46,489 nucleotides of DNA from a virus: IMG/VR virus record IMGVR_UViG_3300005337_000010, positions 1 through 46,489 of that record; one strand, 5' to 3'. Shown piece after piece: positions 36,131-44,914 of this stretch. How positions within the stretch are numbered: the stretch's first letter is position 1; every line of letters starts with the position of its first letter. The notes under the pieces are model-generated. The model saw only the letters and a list, made by a program, of their open reading frames with translations, had not been told where the DNA came from and made no database searches. A program made the translations under genes and the position numbers.

Positions 36131-38421
36131 TGGCAGTTACCTCGGAAGTAACCAACCCCGACGGCTCAGTCACGCGGAAGTACTCCGACGGGGCAGAGAC
36201 CACCTATCGCGCTGACGGCACGATGGCGTCGGTCACCATCGGTGGAATCACGACGCAATACGACCCGTCTGGGCAGGTGACGTCTAACACGAAGGCGGAT
36301 GGTTCGGCTGCGACCGCTGCTGACGCCGCTGCGTACAACGACGCCAACAACAAGATCGACTGGCGCGCCGCTGCTCGCACGGGCCTGGAAAGCGCCAAGA
36401 CGCTGTCAGAGAAGGCGAACCTCGTCGGCATGGCCACCGGCAGCCAGGCTCCCGGATTCGACAACAACGCTATCAACAGCCAAATCGACAAGACTCTCGG
36501 CGGAAGCGGCTCGACATTCGGAGGTGCTCCTATTCCTGGCACAAGCGGCAGTGGAGGAAGCGGGAGCCTATCCGGGGCGGTAAACGACATCGCGAACAAG
36601 GCGTACGGGTACGCCACCGAGAATCGCGACTTCCAGCTTCAGGGCATGAACCAGGCTAACGCCGCGCTTCAGCCAGCGGCACAGTCCTATGCCGGGATGT
36701 ACGGCCCTGGCGGTTCAATGACGACGCCTGGCACCGGCGAGCAGGCGTTCAACCAGTACGGGCAGAATCTCATCGCGCCGACCGCGCAGTCCAAGGCGCT
36801 CGCCACGGCCTCTCCGTTCCTGTCAGGCCAGTCGCCTGGCATGCAGGCGTACGGTAACGTCGCCGGGCAACTCTCCGGTCCGACGCTGTCGCAGCAGACC
36901 TATGGAGCATACGCCGGACTTCTCGACCAGCCGAGCCAGGGCGAGAATTACTTCAACCAGACGTCTGGGCAGTACGGGTCGAACAAGCTCGGCGACGCCT
37001 ACTCGGGGCTCAACGCCAAGTATGACGCCCCTACTAACCTTCAGAGCAGCCTAGGCAGTATCGCGGCAGGGTACTCGCAGCCGTCTGCCAGCCAGCAGCG
37101 CTACGACCAGACGTCTGGCAAGTACGACTCAAACCTTCTGTCGAGCAACTACGGCTCGCTGGCGTCGAACTTCACCGGACCGACGAACCTCCAGTCGAAT
37201 CTCGGCAGCATCCAGGGAGGCTACGCCGCCCCCAGCGCGTCGCAGTCGACTTTTCAGCAGCAGTCCAATCAGCTCGGCGGCCCTGGCTCGCTCGAGAAGT
37301 TCGCGGCGTCTGACCTTGCCGGCGATAACCCGTACTTCAAGCAGCTTCAGGAGCAGCAGTCGGCCGACATCGATGCCAGCTTCAACGCTCGCGGCGCGTA
37401 CAACAGTGGCGCGGCGATGAAGGCTCAGGCGCTCGGAGCGTCCAATCTGCGCGCCCAGCAGTACCAGCAAGAGGGGCAGCTTCAGGGCGCCGCGCAATCG
37501 GCCATGCAGTCTCGCCTTGGCCAGCAGCAGGGCGCCGCTGGCGCATCAGACGCGGCTCGCTACGCCGGGCTGGCAGGTCAAACCGGCGTACTGTCCACGG
37601 CGGATCAACAGAAGCTTGCCAACGCGAACAGCCTTGTCGGGCTGACGGGCGCTGCGTCTGGCATGGATCTTTCATACCTCCAGGGCGGACAGCAGGCAGC
37701 GGGCGCATCCGACACTGCCCGATACGCCGGGCTCTCCGGGCTGACGAACTCGCTCAGCACGGCCGACTCTCAGCGCCTAGCGGCTACGAACGCGCAGGCC
37801 GGTCTCGCGAATAGCGCGTCAGGGATGGACCTGAACTATCTCCAGGGCGGCCAGAACGCGGCAAACTCTGCCGGGCAAGCGGGATTGGCGCGCACGCAGG
37901 CAGGAATCAACCTCACGCAGGGCACGGACGCCACGAATCTGGCGCAGAGCCTTGGATACGTCGGCGCCGCTAATCAGTCCGGGGCTGGCCAGGTCTCCCA
38001 GTACAGCGCCCTCGGTAACATGGCGCAGGGGCAGGATGCGGCCTCGCAAGCGGCGTACATGAACTATCTCAACCAGGCCGCGGCGATGCAGGGACAGGCG
38101 CAGCAGCGGCAGCAGATGGGCTTCCAGGACGCTTCCGGCCTCGGTGCCATGCAGTCAGGGAACATCATGGCCGGCTACAACAACGCCGGAAATCAGTATG
38201 CCAGCATGATCAGCGCTGGGATGGGCGCCCAGCTCAACGCCGCTCAGCTCGCGGCCCAGCAGCAGCAGAACAGCGCGAATAACAATCTCGCTCTCGGCAA
38301 CCTGCTCATCAACGGCTACAAGGCGTACGCGACGGGCGGCGCAAGCGCTGTGCCAGGCGGCGTCGGAGGCAGCGGCGGCGGCGTTACTTATGGAACCGGC
38401 GGCGTTCCGATCGTGGAGTAA
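36130..38421 (+). CDS. Large Gln/Ala/Gly-rich candidate ejection protein with tandem repeats (763 aa)
   Basis: TAATG-coupled to gp10-like. The N-terminus reads EVTNPDGSVTRKYSDGAETT, like RHS/YD-type or fibre linkers. From about residue 285 there are repeats of the form NLQSSLGSIAAGYSQPSASQ and NLQSNLGSIQGGYAAPSASQ. From about residue 470, two units share ARYAGLAGQTGVLSTADQQK / ARYAGLSGLTNSLSTADSQR and GMDLSYLQGGQ / GMDLNYLQGGQ. High Gln/Ala content, helical repeats and position are like the ejected proteins of podoviruses that build a conduit into the cell. Confidence 0.72.
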   Translation: MAVTSEVTNPDGSVTRKYSDGAETTYRADGTMASVTIGGITTQYDPSGQVTSNTKADGSAATAADAAAYNDANNKIDWRAAARTGLESAKTLSEKANLVGMATGSQAPGFDNNAINSQIDKTLGGSGSTFGGAPIPGTSGSGGSGSLSGAVNDIANKAYGYATENRDFQLQGMNQANAALQPAAQSYAGMYGPGGSMTTPGTGEQAFNQYGQNLIAPTAQSKALATASPFLSGQSPGMQAYGNVAGQLSGPTLSQQTYGAYAGLLDQPSQGENYFNQTSGQYGSNKLGDAYSGLNAKYDAPTNLQSSLGSIAAGYSQPSASQQRYDQTSGKYDSNLLSSNYGSLASNFTGPTNLQSNLGSIQGGYAAPSASQSTFQQQSNQLGGPGSLEKFAASDLAGDNPYFKQLQEQQSADIDASFNARGAYNSGAAMKAQALGASNLRAQQYQQEGQLQGAAQSAMQSRLGQQQGAAGASDAARYAGLAGQTGVLSTADQQKLANANSLVGLTGAASGMDLSYLQGGQQAAGASDTARYAGLSGLTNSLSTADSQRLAATNAQAGLANSASGMDLNYLQGGQNAANSAGQAGLARTQAGINLTQGTDATNLAQSLGYVGAANQSGAGQVSQYSALGNMAQGQDAASQAAYMNYLNQAAAMQGQAQQRQQMGFQDASGLGAMQSGNIMAGYNNAGNQYASMISAGMGAQLNAAQLAAQQQQNSANNNLALGNLLINGYKAYATGGASAVPGGVGGSGGGVTYGTGGVPIVE

Positions 38422-38423
38422 CC

Positions 38424-39953
38424 ATGCAACTACCCTGGGTAACGGCCCCCGAGAACCGAACGCCCGAACTGCTCGGGTCCATCGGCGAATCGCTCGTCGG
38501 CGCCGCCAAGGCCCGCGAAGAGAAGCAGCGCTACGCCGCCGCCCAGCTTCGTCAACAGAAGCTCGACGACCAAGCCGCGCAGCTACATGCCGCCCAGATC
38601 GCCAACTACGAGAGCGAGGCGGCGCAGCGTATGGCGCAGGCAGAGGAGCAGAAGAAGCTTCGCCAGGCCGCTGCGGTCAAGGATATCCAGGCCAGCCTCG
38701 ACGCAGGCAAGATCGACGAGGCGAAGCTGAAGGCCGCTCAGTACAAGATCGAACTCGGCGACGCGCCGCAGCCCATCACGCAGCAGCCAGGCAACACCGT
38801 CATGGCGCCGACGAATCGCGACCTAACGGCGCCTCCAGGCGAGGGCGAGTCCACGACCGATGTCATGGCGGCGAATCGGGCTGCCATCGCGCAGAACCAG
38901 CCTCTTGCGCCGAAGAAGGCGCCGTACGTCATCGGCGGGCAGAAGTACGACCCGGAGCAGACGAAGGCTGCCGAGCAGGCACAGCGCGAGGAGACCGCAG
39001 CGCGCGTCGGCAAGGCCTACGAACCACTCGGGTACGGGTCGCAGGCTTCGGCGCTGGCGCTCGGCGACACCGGCAAGGCAGCCGACATCGACACGCTGAT
39101 CGCCCAGCGTATGAAGGCTGACCAGTCCGACAAGGAGCGCCGCGACCTGCTCACCGTGAGAAATCAGTTCACGACTGAGCGGGACGAGCGCAACAAACTC
39201 ACGCGTCAGGAGCAGATCGACATCGCCGCCGCGCACGACAGGGCAAAGATTGCCGGTGGAATTGCCGCTGGCGGTGGAGCCCGTACCGACCAGGCAAACC
39301 TCGCCGCGTACAAGTACGCCGACAACCTGGTCAAGGACGGCGCGAAGGAACTCGGCCTGCCGAAACTGAACGAGACGCTGAACCTGTTCGACATCGCACA
39401 GGAGGAACTCAAGAAGGAAAGTGGCGCGGCTCAAATCGGAGCCCGCATGGTTGCCGAGCGCGCGCTGCGTGGCGGCCCACCGACGCAGTACATGGACCAG
39501 CAGGAGGCGAGCCACCTCGGCGGCCTCTGGGCGCGGTTCACGGGGGCCATCCAAACCGCAGCCAACGGTCAGCTCGGAGATGAGCAACGCGCGGCCATCT
39601 CGCAGGAGATCGACGCCGCCAGGCAGCAGTACATCGCCGCCCGCGACCGCCGCCTGGCCGCTATTCGCGACCGCATCCAGAGCGAGCCAGGTCTGGAGAA
39701 CCTGCACGGCACGGCAAACGCTCGGTTCAAGCAAACCGCCGAGGGCATGGGCGCCAAGGCTGAAGACATCTTCCCGGGCGAGGGGAATGCCCTGCCGCCG
39801 GTCGGCGCGGGGTCTGTCGCGGCTACCAGGCAGGCGGCTCCGAAGGCTAAGCCGACCGTCGGCGAGACGCTGAAGTCGGCCGGCAAGAAGAAGACCGGCG
39901 AAACCGACGAGGCGCGGAAGAAGCGGCTTCTCCAGGAGTTGAGCGGTGGCTGA
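38424..39953 (+). CDS. Candidate ejection protein, helical (509 aa)
   Basis: An Ala/Gln/Lys-rich helical protein (LVGAAKAREEKQRYAAAQLR, AAQIANYESEAAQRMAQAEE) with a DAGKIDEAKLKAAQYKIELG repeat-like unit and a mid-domain (AAYKYADNLVKDGAKELGLP), then GLWARFTGAIQTAANGQLGD and a basic C-terminus. It follows the large repeat protein and overlaps the next gene by eight bases. Three consecutive large helical proteins after the neck genes is the usual layout of P22-like ejection proteins. Confidence 0.72.
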   Translation: MQLPWVTAPENRTPELLGSIGESLVGAAKAREEKQRYAAAQLRQQKLDDQAAQLHAAQIANYESEAAQRMAQAEEQKKLRQAAAVKDIQASLDAGKIDEAKLKAAQYKIELGDAPQPITQQPGNTVMAPTNRDLTAPPGEGESTTDVMAANRAAIAQNQPLAPKKAPYVIGGQKYDPEQTKAAEQAQREETAARVGKAYEPLGYGSQASALALGDTGKAADIDTLIAQRMKADQSDKERRDLLTVRNQFTTERDERNKLTRQEQIDIAAAHDRAKIAGGIAAGGGARTDQANLAAYKYADNLVKDGAKELGLPKLNETLNLFDIAQEELKKESGAAQIGARMVAERALRGGPPTQYMDQQEASHLGGLWARFTGAIQTAANGQLGDEQRAAISQEIDAARQQYIAARDRRLAAIRDRIQSEPGLENLHGTANARFKQTAEGMGAKAEDIFPGEGNALPPVGAGSVAATRQAAPKAKPTVGETLKSAGKKKTGETDEARKKRLLQELSGG

Positions 39954-41757
39954 TTACGTCGTCGAGCCCATCAAGCCGCAGCGGTCGCTCGCTGACATCA
40001 TCAGCGACGCGGTCGAAGCTGGCCTGACTGACGACGAGATCCGGTCTGCCGTTGCGAAGCGGAGAACGGCAGCGATGCCAGCCGGCCACGGGCGCGGTGA
40101 CGAATTGTTCCAGCCGGACCCGTCACCAGCCGACGTCAAGACGGTCGGCCGCCGACTGCCGAAGCAGGACATCACGGAGGCTGGCGATGTCGACCTTGGC
40201 AAGCTCGGCCTCGGTCCCGCCGCCGCGGGATCGAACCTGGTCGCCGGCACGTCGTATCGCGGCATCCCGACCGACGGCAGCGGCTCGGTCGCGTCCATGC
40301 ACCTGCGCGATGATGCGCCTGGAATCTCTGCTCCCGCTGCCAACGGACCAGCCGAGGCGCGCGGCTTCCTGCGCTTCGCAGCCGGTGGGGTGGGCGGAAT
40401 GGCCGCAGGTGGCGCCGCGCGCGCCCTAGGCGCTCCTGGGGCCGTCCAGAATGTCGCAGGCGGCGCGGCTGCCGGCGCGGCTCCATCGGCCATGCAGGGA
40501 GATGCCCCTGGCGAGATTGCCAAGAACGCTGCCATCGGCGCATCCGTGCCGACCGTGGGGGCTCTGCTCGAGCGCGGCGGACAGGCAATTATGAACAGCC
40601 GGGGCGTCAAGGCGCGCGCGTTGCTCGAGAAGCACGGCGCTAAGGTAGGCGTTGGCGATGCCGGATCTGGGCTGCCAGAACTCGACGCCGTGCCAGGGAA
40701 GGTCACCGACTACGACATCGGACAGGCCGGCCGCGAGTCAGGCCGCAAGCTTCTCGACGCAAATGAGGAGACCTTCGACCGCGAGGGTCGCCAGCCATAC
40801 AAAGCAGCTACCGCGCAGATCGACAAGGGACAGGGCCGCAACCTGGTGGACGTGCTTCCGCTGCGCCGGAAGATGTTGGAAGTCGCAGCCGCGCCCGACA
40901 CGGACCCGGCGGTGCGCAGCGTTCTGATGGGGCAGGTCAAGGAGATGGACACGCAGTTCCCAGACACCGGCATGGGCAAGCGGTTCGCGCCCGAGTCGTG
41001 GGTTAACGGCAAGACGTCCTGGCTGTGGAAGCAGGCACAGCCTGACAAGCTAGCCTCGGGGGCCGGCACGCCTCGCGATGCAAAGTTCGCCGATGTCGCG
41101 GCCGTTGGGCAGGAAATCCGCGAGCAAGGCCCATACGCCGATGCGAACGCCAAGTACCGTGCCGCAAAACAGGAGAGTGGCGACTTCCGCGAGGCTCTAG
41201 GTGCCAAACGGACGCCAAGCGCAGATGAGACGATCGACGAGAGGAAGATCGCCAACTTCCTCTCGCGACGCGGTCAGACAACTACCACGGCGGGAATCCA
41301 GGGCGGCGACAAGCGCTTGGCAGACCTCATCGCCAAGCACCCGGAGCTCGAGCGCACCATAGACTCACCCGAGCTACTGCGCGCCAAGGCCGACCTACAA
41401 TTTCGCCTCAAGGGGCCGGAGCACGGCGGCCTGATTGACCGCATCGGCGGTCCGGTGGCGGGGACGATTGCGGCTGCCGGAACCGCCCTCGCCGGTCACG
41501 GCGGCCTCGGCGCCGCCGCCGCTATACCTGCCTACGTCATCGGCCAGAACGCCACGCCTATCGCCGGCAGGCTACTTGCGCGACCTGCGCCACACGCAAT
41601 CAACGTCGGACAGTCTATGCAAGGCGCCGGTGCGTTGACGTCGCAGTTCGCGGCGATGCAGGCGGCGATGGACATGAAGCGCCAGCGGGACGCCGCGGCT
41701 ATTCAAACGCTCTTCGGCAAGAAAGCCGAGGAGAAACGCCCCGGTGAGGTACCATAG
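39946..41757 (+). CDS. Candidate ejection protein with Gly/Ala membrane-like segments (603 aa)
   Basis: GTG 39946 overlaps the previous gene. The protein starts with a helical DIISDAVEAGLTDDEIRSAV and contains two hydrophobic Gly/Ala stretches, one near residues 144-180 (FAAGGVGGMAAGGAARALG) and one near residues 505-535 (GPVAGTIAAAGTALAGHGGL). These could insert in membranes when ejected. The middle (RKLLDANEETFDREGRQPYK, EMDTQFPDTGMGKRFAPESW) is soluble. Probably a pore or internal virion protein. Confidence 0.7.
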   Translation: MADYVVEPIKPQRSLADIISDAVEAGLTDDEIRSAVAKRRTAAMPAGHGRGDELFQPDPSPADVKTVGRRLPKQDITEAGDVDLGKLGLGPAAAGSNLVAGTSYRGIPTDGSGSVASMHLRDDAPGISAPAANGPAEARGFLRFAAGGVGGMAAGGAARALGAPGAVQNVAGGAAAGAAPSAMQGDAPGEIAKNAAIGASVPTVGALLERGGQAIMNSRGVKARALLEKHGAKVGVGDAGSGLPELDAVPGKVTDYDIGQAGRESGRKLLDANEETFDREGRQPYKAATAQIDKGQGRNLVDVLPLRRKMLEVAAAPDTDPAVRSVLMGQVKEMDTQFPDTGMGKRFAPESWVNGKTSWLWKQAQPDKLASGAGTPRDAKFADVAAVGQEIREQGPYADANAKYRAAKQESGDFREALGAKRTPSADETIDERKIANFLSRRGQTTTTAGIQGGDKRLADLIAKHPELERTIDSPELLRAKADLQFRLKGPEHGGLIDRIGGPVAGTIAAAGTALAGHGGLGAAAAIPAYVIGQNATPIAGRLLARPAPHAINVGQSMQGAGALTSQFAAMQAAMDMKRQRDAAAIQTLFGKKAEEKRPGEVP

Positions 41758-41765
41758 GAGGCAAC

Positions 41766-42110
41766 ATGGCGTTCGCAAGTAAATCAGCACAACGCTTGGA
41801 GCGGTCGACGAAAGGCATGGGCGCCGATCGGACCGTTACTAGCAACGACGTGGAGATGGTCAAAATGGGCAAGAGCAGACCGGACCTGACTGGTGGCAGC
41901 CTTGGACGCGGCGGCGGCAAGGGCGTGCCGTGGGGCAAGGTAGGCAGCGGCGAAGGGAAGACGCTGTACGGATCGCTCGGCAAGGACGGCGGCTCGACAT
42001 ACAAGCGGTCGACCATGACGTCCGACAGTTCGTACACTAAGTCCAACACCACTCGGGAGAAGCTGGGGCGTACGGGAGAGACCTTCTCGCCGAAGACCCG
42101 CGGTAAGTAA
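41766..42110 (+). CDS. Small basic Gly/Ser-rich late protein (114 aa)
   Basis: AGGAGG lies four bases before the ATG. Low-complexity, basic and disordered: KSAQRLERSTKGMGADRTVT, GGSLGRGGGKGVPWGKVGSG. Could bind DNA or the interior of the capsid. No family recognised. Confidence 0.65.
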   Translation: MAFASKSAQRLERSTKGMGADRTVTSNDVEMVKMGKSRPDLTGGSLGRGGGKGVPWGKVGSGEGKTLYGSLGKDGGSTYKRSTMTSDSSYTKSNTTREKLGRTGETFSPKTRGK

Positions 42111-42113
42111 GCC

Positions 42114-42539
42114 ATGCTCCTCCAGGCAACCAACCGTCCGATCTGGATTGCCCGCGGCGTGCTCGTCCCGGCCTCGGGGTCGGGCGAGTCTGCGCCTCCG
42201 GGCAGCGGGTCGACCATCACGATCTATGACTCGACCGCTAACGCAAACGCGTTGCAGTTCAACACGGCGCTGCCGTTTTCGCGTCTCGTCCTGCACATCG
42301 ACGCCGACGCGAATAGCGCTGCCAGTGGCGTCATCATCGAAGGGTCGACGAACAACGGGTCGACGTGGACGACGATGCAGGCGGCGCAGACGTACCTGAC
42401 GGCGAGCGGCCCTACCGACTACGACATTCTCGTCACGATGCCACAGGTGCGTTTGCGCTACACGAATAGCGCGGCCGTGCTGACTCGGTGGAACATGTCG
42501 CTCGAGGGCATCATGGGCGACCGGTCGAAGGGGACGTAA
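42114..42539 (+). CDS. Beta-sandwich-like late virion protein (141 aa)
   Basis: The protein is Ser/Thr/Gly-rich with regular beta spacing (SGSTITIYDSTANANALQFN, FSRLVLHIDADANSAASGVI, GSTNNGSTWTTMQAAQTY, VRLRYTNSAAVLTRWNMS). The tail resembles small carbohydrate-binding or decoration domains. It precedes a second protein of the same flavour, so both may decorate the tail or head. Confidence 0.65.
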   Translation: MLLQATNRPIWIARGVLVPASGSGESAPPGSGSTITIYDSTANANALQFNTALPFSRLVLHIDADANSAASGVIIEGSTNNGSTWTTMQAAQTYLTASGPTDYDILVTMPQVRLRYTNSAAVLTRWNMSLEGIMGDRSKGT

Positions 42540-43028
42540 ATGCCGCAGTATGTGCAGCTTCCAGCCGGGGTGCAGCTTCTCCCTATAACCGGCGGGCCGG
42601 TGTCGTTCTCGGCCGTGTCGTCGTACACGTCTCCGGTGTGGTCTCCTGGGCAGTACAGCGAGATCACGGTCTGCCTCCGGGTAGACTCGGGGACGGCTAC
42701 GTCCGTCGACCTGACGCTGGTCGGCTTGGGCGGTGCATATAAATCGGCGATCTACTACACGGCTGCTGGGACGGTTAACTTCGGGGCGGCGTGGACGATC
42801 GGTGGAACCATTCCATACAACAACGTAGCCATTTGCAGAATCGCGAAGGGCGGCATACGCGGGCTCCGCGGGACCTGGTGCGGGCCGGATGGCTTGGGAG
42901 TCGGTAATCCGCTGTACGCATTCCAGGGCGGCCACAACACCGACACCACGAGCGATGTTACCGGGTTCGTCCTGACGTTTGCAGGCGGCAACGCGACGGG
43001 GGTTGTTACTGCCTGGGGGATGCCTTAG
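42540..43028 (+). CDS. Beta-rich late virion protein (162 aa)
   Basis: The ATG directly follows the previous stop. Alternating beta strands (VSFSAVSSYTSPVWSPGQYS, EITVCLRVDSGTATSVDLTL) with a C-terminal FVLTFAGGNATGVVTAWGMP, and cysteines that could pair. Similar composition to the previous gene, and it stands before an SGNH hydrolase, suggesting components of a receptor-binding or depolymerising assembly. No family recognised. Confidence 0.65.
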   Translation: MPQYVQLPAGVQLLPITGGPVSFSAVSSYTSPVWSPGQYSEITVCLRVDSGTATSVDLTLVGLGGAYKSAIYYTAAGTVNFGAAWTIGGTIPYNNVAICRIAKGGIRGLRGTWCGPDGLGVGNPLYAFQGGHNTDTTSDVTGFVLTFAGGNATGVVTAWGMP

Positions 43029-43031
43029 TCG

Positions 43032-43664
43032 GTGTATGTTACGCTGCCGGGCACGAAGCCGGAGATCGCTTACGCAATGCGGAGCGTGATGCCGCTCGGG
43101 GACTCAATCACGCTCGGATACCCGGACAATGTCGGCGGCTGGCGCAAGCCCGTAATCGCGGAGCACCCGTTGCTGTCGTCGGTAGGGACGCAGCTTGACA
43201 GCACAGGTATACCGGCTTCGCAGAAACACGAGGGGTTCGGAGGGCGCAACTCGGGATCGGCGCTCGCCGGAGTCGCCTCGTGGTATGGCGCATGGCCGGC
43301 TAGCATCGTCCTGCTTCAGCTCGGGACGAACGACCTGACTGGGTACCCGGCGCCGCTGTACACCGAGGCGCAGTATGCTACGCAGATGCGTGGCGTAGTC
43401 GACATAATCCGCGGCATCAACGCGAACGTGAGGATTTTCATTGGCAAGCTGCCGTATCCAAAACTCGGCGTGTACCCTGTGTCAGTGATCGATTCCTACC
43501 GTGCCGCCCTGTCCGCCGCCGTGGCCGGCGTAGCCAACCTCAGCGAGGTCGACTTCCCGCAACTTCCTGACTCTGGATTTGCCGACGCCTTGCACCCGAA
43601 TGCGGCCGGCTACGCGGCGATGGCAGTGACGTGGTCAGCGGCATTATCGGCTGCCGGTTACTGA
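43032..43664 (+). CDS. SGNH/GDSL-type hydrolase (210 aa)
   Basis: Block I MPLGDSIT (S25 nucleophile), block II with EGFGGRNSG (G and N of the oxyanion site), block III LGTND (N100) and block V DALHPN (D185, H188) give the full SGNH set. These esterases remove acyl groups from polysaccharides or lipids. Next to tail genes, a de-O-acetylase for host surface glycans is the likely role. The GTG at 43032 is three bases after the previous stop; ATG 43077 is an alternative that would still keep block I. Confidence 0.88.
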   Translation: MYVTLPGTKPEIAYAMRSVMPLGDSITLGYPDNVGGWRKPVIAEHPLLSSVGTQLDSTGIPASQKHEGFGGRNSGSALAGVASWYGAWPASIVLLQLGTNDLTGYPAPLYTEAQYATQMRGVVDIIRGINANVRIFIGKLPYPKLGVYPVSVIDSYRAALSAAVAGVANLSEVDFPQLPDSGFADALHPNAAGYAAMAVTWSAALSAAGY

Positions 43665-43672
43665 CGGCTGGA

Positions 43673-44053
43673 TCAGAATACATACCCGATGTAGCTCCAC
43701 GTCCCCGACACGGTCACGTCAACGCCCGATGTGTTCCGGACCTGCATCGTTAGCGTTCCTGGCGATGAAACGAATGCATAGTCGACCAGGATCGCGGCCG
43801 GTATCGCGGCCGGTGGCGACATCGTCACGTACATGCCTGGGATTGTGTTGTCCACGCCAAGATCAGATCCGCCTACCGACACGTCTGTAAATGTCACACG
43901 TCCCGATGTGCCGGCCGCGATTAGCTGTGTCCAACTGAACTGACCGCCCCGGAACTTCTGCGCCCGCTCCCACATTCGACGCGCCGTGCGAAATGTCTCA
44001 ACCTGGTTGCGCGAGTTTTCGTTCGGGAACGGATACGGCCAAATCAGCGGCAT
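43673..44053 (-). CDS. Small antisense gene with beta-rich product (126 aa)
   Basis: The start is ATG 44053. The frame can extend to 44383 but the upstream part is arginine/cysteine-rich antisense of two plus-strand genes, so I exclude it. MPLIWPYPFPNENSRNQVET and FRTARRMWERAQKFRGGQ precede a beta region (GRVTFTDVSVGGSDLGVDN, YVTMSPPAAIPAAILVDYAF, LTMQVRNTSGVDVTVSGTWS) that looks like a virion decoration domain. TAGAAT lies eight bases before the ATG. Confidence 0.66.
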   Translation of the reverse strand: MPLIWPYPFPNENSRNQVETFRTARRMWERAQKFRGGQFSWTQLIAAGTSGRVTFTDVSVGGSDLGVDNTIPGMYVTMSPPAAIPAAILVDYAFVSSPGTLTMQVRNTSGVDVTVSGTWSYIGYVF

Positions 44054-44074
44054 TTGGTGATATTCTAATTGAAA

Positions 44075-44299
44075 ATGACCGATCAGGGGCGCCACCTGAC
44101 CGCCATTTCCATCGCCGCAGCGGTGGCAGTCGCGGCGTCCATCTTCAAGGTGTGCGACCAGCAGCTCTACATGATCGCATCGGGCATCATCGCGGGTGAG
44201 TACGCCCTGGCTCGGTCTGCTCCATCGGCGCCCACGACTGTTACGGGGCGCATCGACCATCCGGTGACAATCAACCAGGGAGCAGATGGCGCGAAATGA
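44075..44299 (+). CDS. Small membrane protein, holin candidate (74 aa)
   Basis: ATG 44075 (TTG 44069 also possible). MTDQGRHLTAISIAAAVAVA is followed by a hydrophobic stretch and then a polar C-terminal half (YALARSAPSAPTTVTGRIDH). One membrane segment and first position in the lysis cassette make it a holin or pinholin candidate; the hydrophobic part is short, so this is tentative. Confidence 0.55.
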   Translation: MTDQGRHLTAISIAAAVAVAASIFKVCDQQLYMIASGIIAGEYALARSAPSAPTTVTGRIDHPVTINQGADGAK

Positions 44300-44564
44300 G
44301 GAATACGCCCTCGATCGGACTCCAAGCCTGTGGGACAGGATCTGGCGTGGGCGGTCGAGCAGCCACCGACGAGCACTCACCAACGCCGGCGTTCACGCGG
44401 CACAGTGCGCGGCTGCTCTCGGAGAGGCTGCGCGACTCATCGACGAGGCTCCAAGCGACCGTCGAAAGGCTGAGGGGCGCGCGCTCTCCCTCCAGATTCG
44501 CGACCTGGCTGAGGGGATGATGGCCTGCGCCGACCACCTAGACGCCGAGTTCGGCGATGGGTGA
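44286..44564 (+). CDS. Unknown lysis-region protein (92 aa)
   Basis: ATG 44286 follows GGGAG and overlaps the previous gene by 14 bases. A basic N-terminus (DRTPSLWDRIWRGRSSSHRR) leads to helices (HAAQCAAALGEAARLIDEAP, LSLQIRDLAEGMMACADHLD). No transmembrane segment is evident. Unknown; overlaps the next start by eight bases. Confidence 0.65.
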   Translation: MARNEEYALDRTPSLWDRIWRGRSSSHRRALTNAGVHAAQCAAALGEAARLIDEAPSDRRKAEGRALSLQIRDLAEGMMACADHLDAEFGDG

Positions 44565-44838
44565 CACGTCCGAGGAGGAAGTCCTCCACATCCCGCCCGA
44601 CCACGAACTGGAGGCCGACTTCGACGTTCACGAGGCGCCGACCAAGCCTGGATTGCCGCCCGGCCTCTCCGACGAGATTATCGACGTCCGCACCGACCTA
44701 CGCACGCTCCTGGTCGCTGCGGCCACGCTGTTCGGTCAGATGGAGTACGCCAAGGACGCTACCCGCCATACCGCTCAGATCGGGAAGGCAAGGTTCGCGC
44801 TGGCTCAACTGGTCAAGAAATACGAGGGACTCTCATGA
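44557..44838 (+). CDS. Unknown acidic lysis-region protein (93 aa)
   Basis: An acidic N-terminus (SEEEVLHIPPDHELEADFDV) and a helical C-terminal half (RTDLRTLLVAAATLFGQMEY, RHTAQIGKARFALAQLVKKY). Its stop overlaps the ATG of the orphan lysozyme start (ATGA), showing that lysozyme was originally the next coupled gene. Confidence 0.68.
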   Translation: MGDTSEEEVLHIPPDHELEADFDVHEAPTKPGLPPGLSDEIIDVRTDLRTLLVAAATLFGQMEYAKDATRHTAQIGKARFALAQLVKKYEGLS

Positions 44839-44900
44839 CCGATTCATCCCGTTTCGTGCCCGACCTGATTCACTGGGAGGGTAACGTTACCGCGTTCTAG
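44835..44900 (+). pseudogene. Orphan 5' fragment of the lysozyme gene (21 codons)
   Basis: ATG 44835 overlaps the previous stop (ATGA) as normal genes here do. The peptide contains FVPDLIHWEGNVTAF, aligning with FIPDLIRWESSVPHM of the intact lysozyme at 45558 (9 of 20 aligned residues identical, catalytic Glu kept), and stops at TAG where the intact gene has the Tyr codon. The HNH gene starts 14 bases after the stop. This is the cut-off start of the original lysozyme gene. Confidence 0.8.
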
Positions 44901-44914
44901 GCATCTCAATTTGT

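Noticed and set aside
38390-39121. 243-residue plus-strand frame overlapping the 509-residue protein
   Set aside because: Arg/Gly-rich alternative-frame reading of a high-GC gene, with no ribosome site; the other frame has normal composition and coupling.
44054-44383. Upstream part of the antisense frame ending at 43673
   Set aside because: It is Arg/Cys/His-rich antisense of two credible plus-strand genes, while composition becomes protein-like only from ATG 44053.
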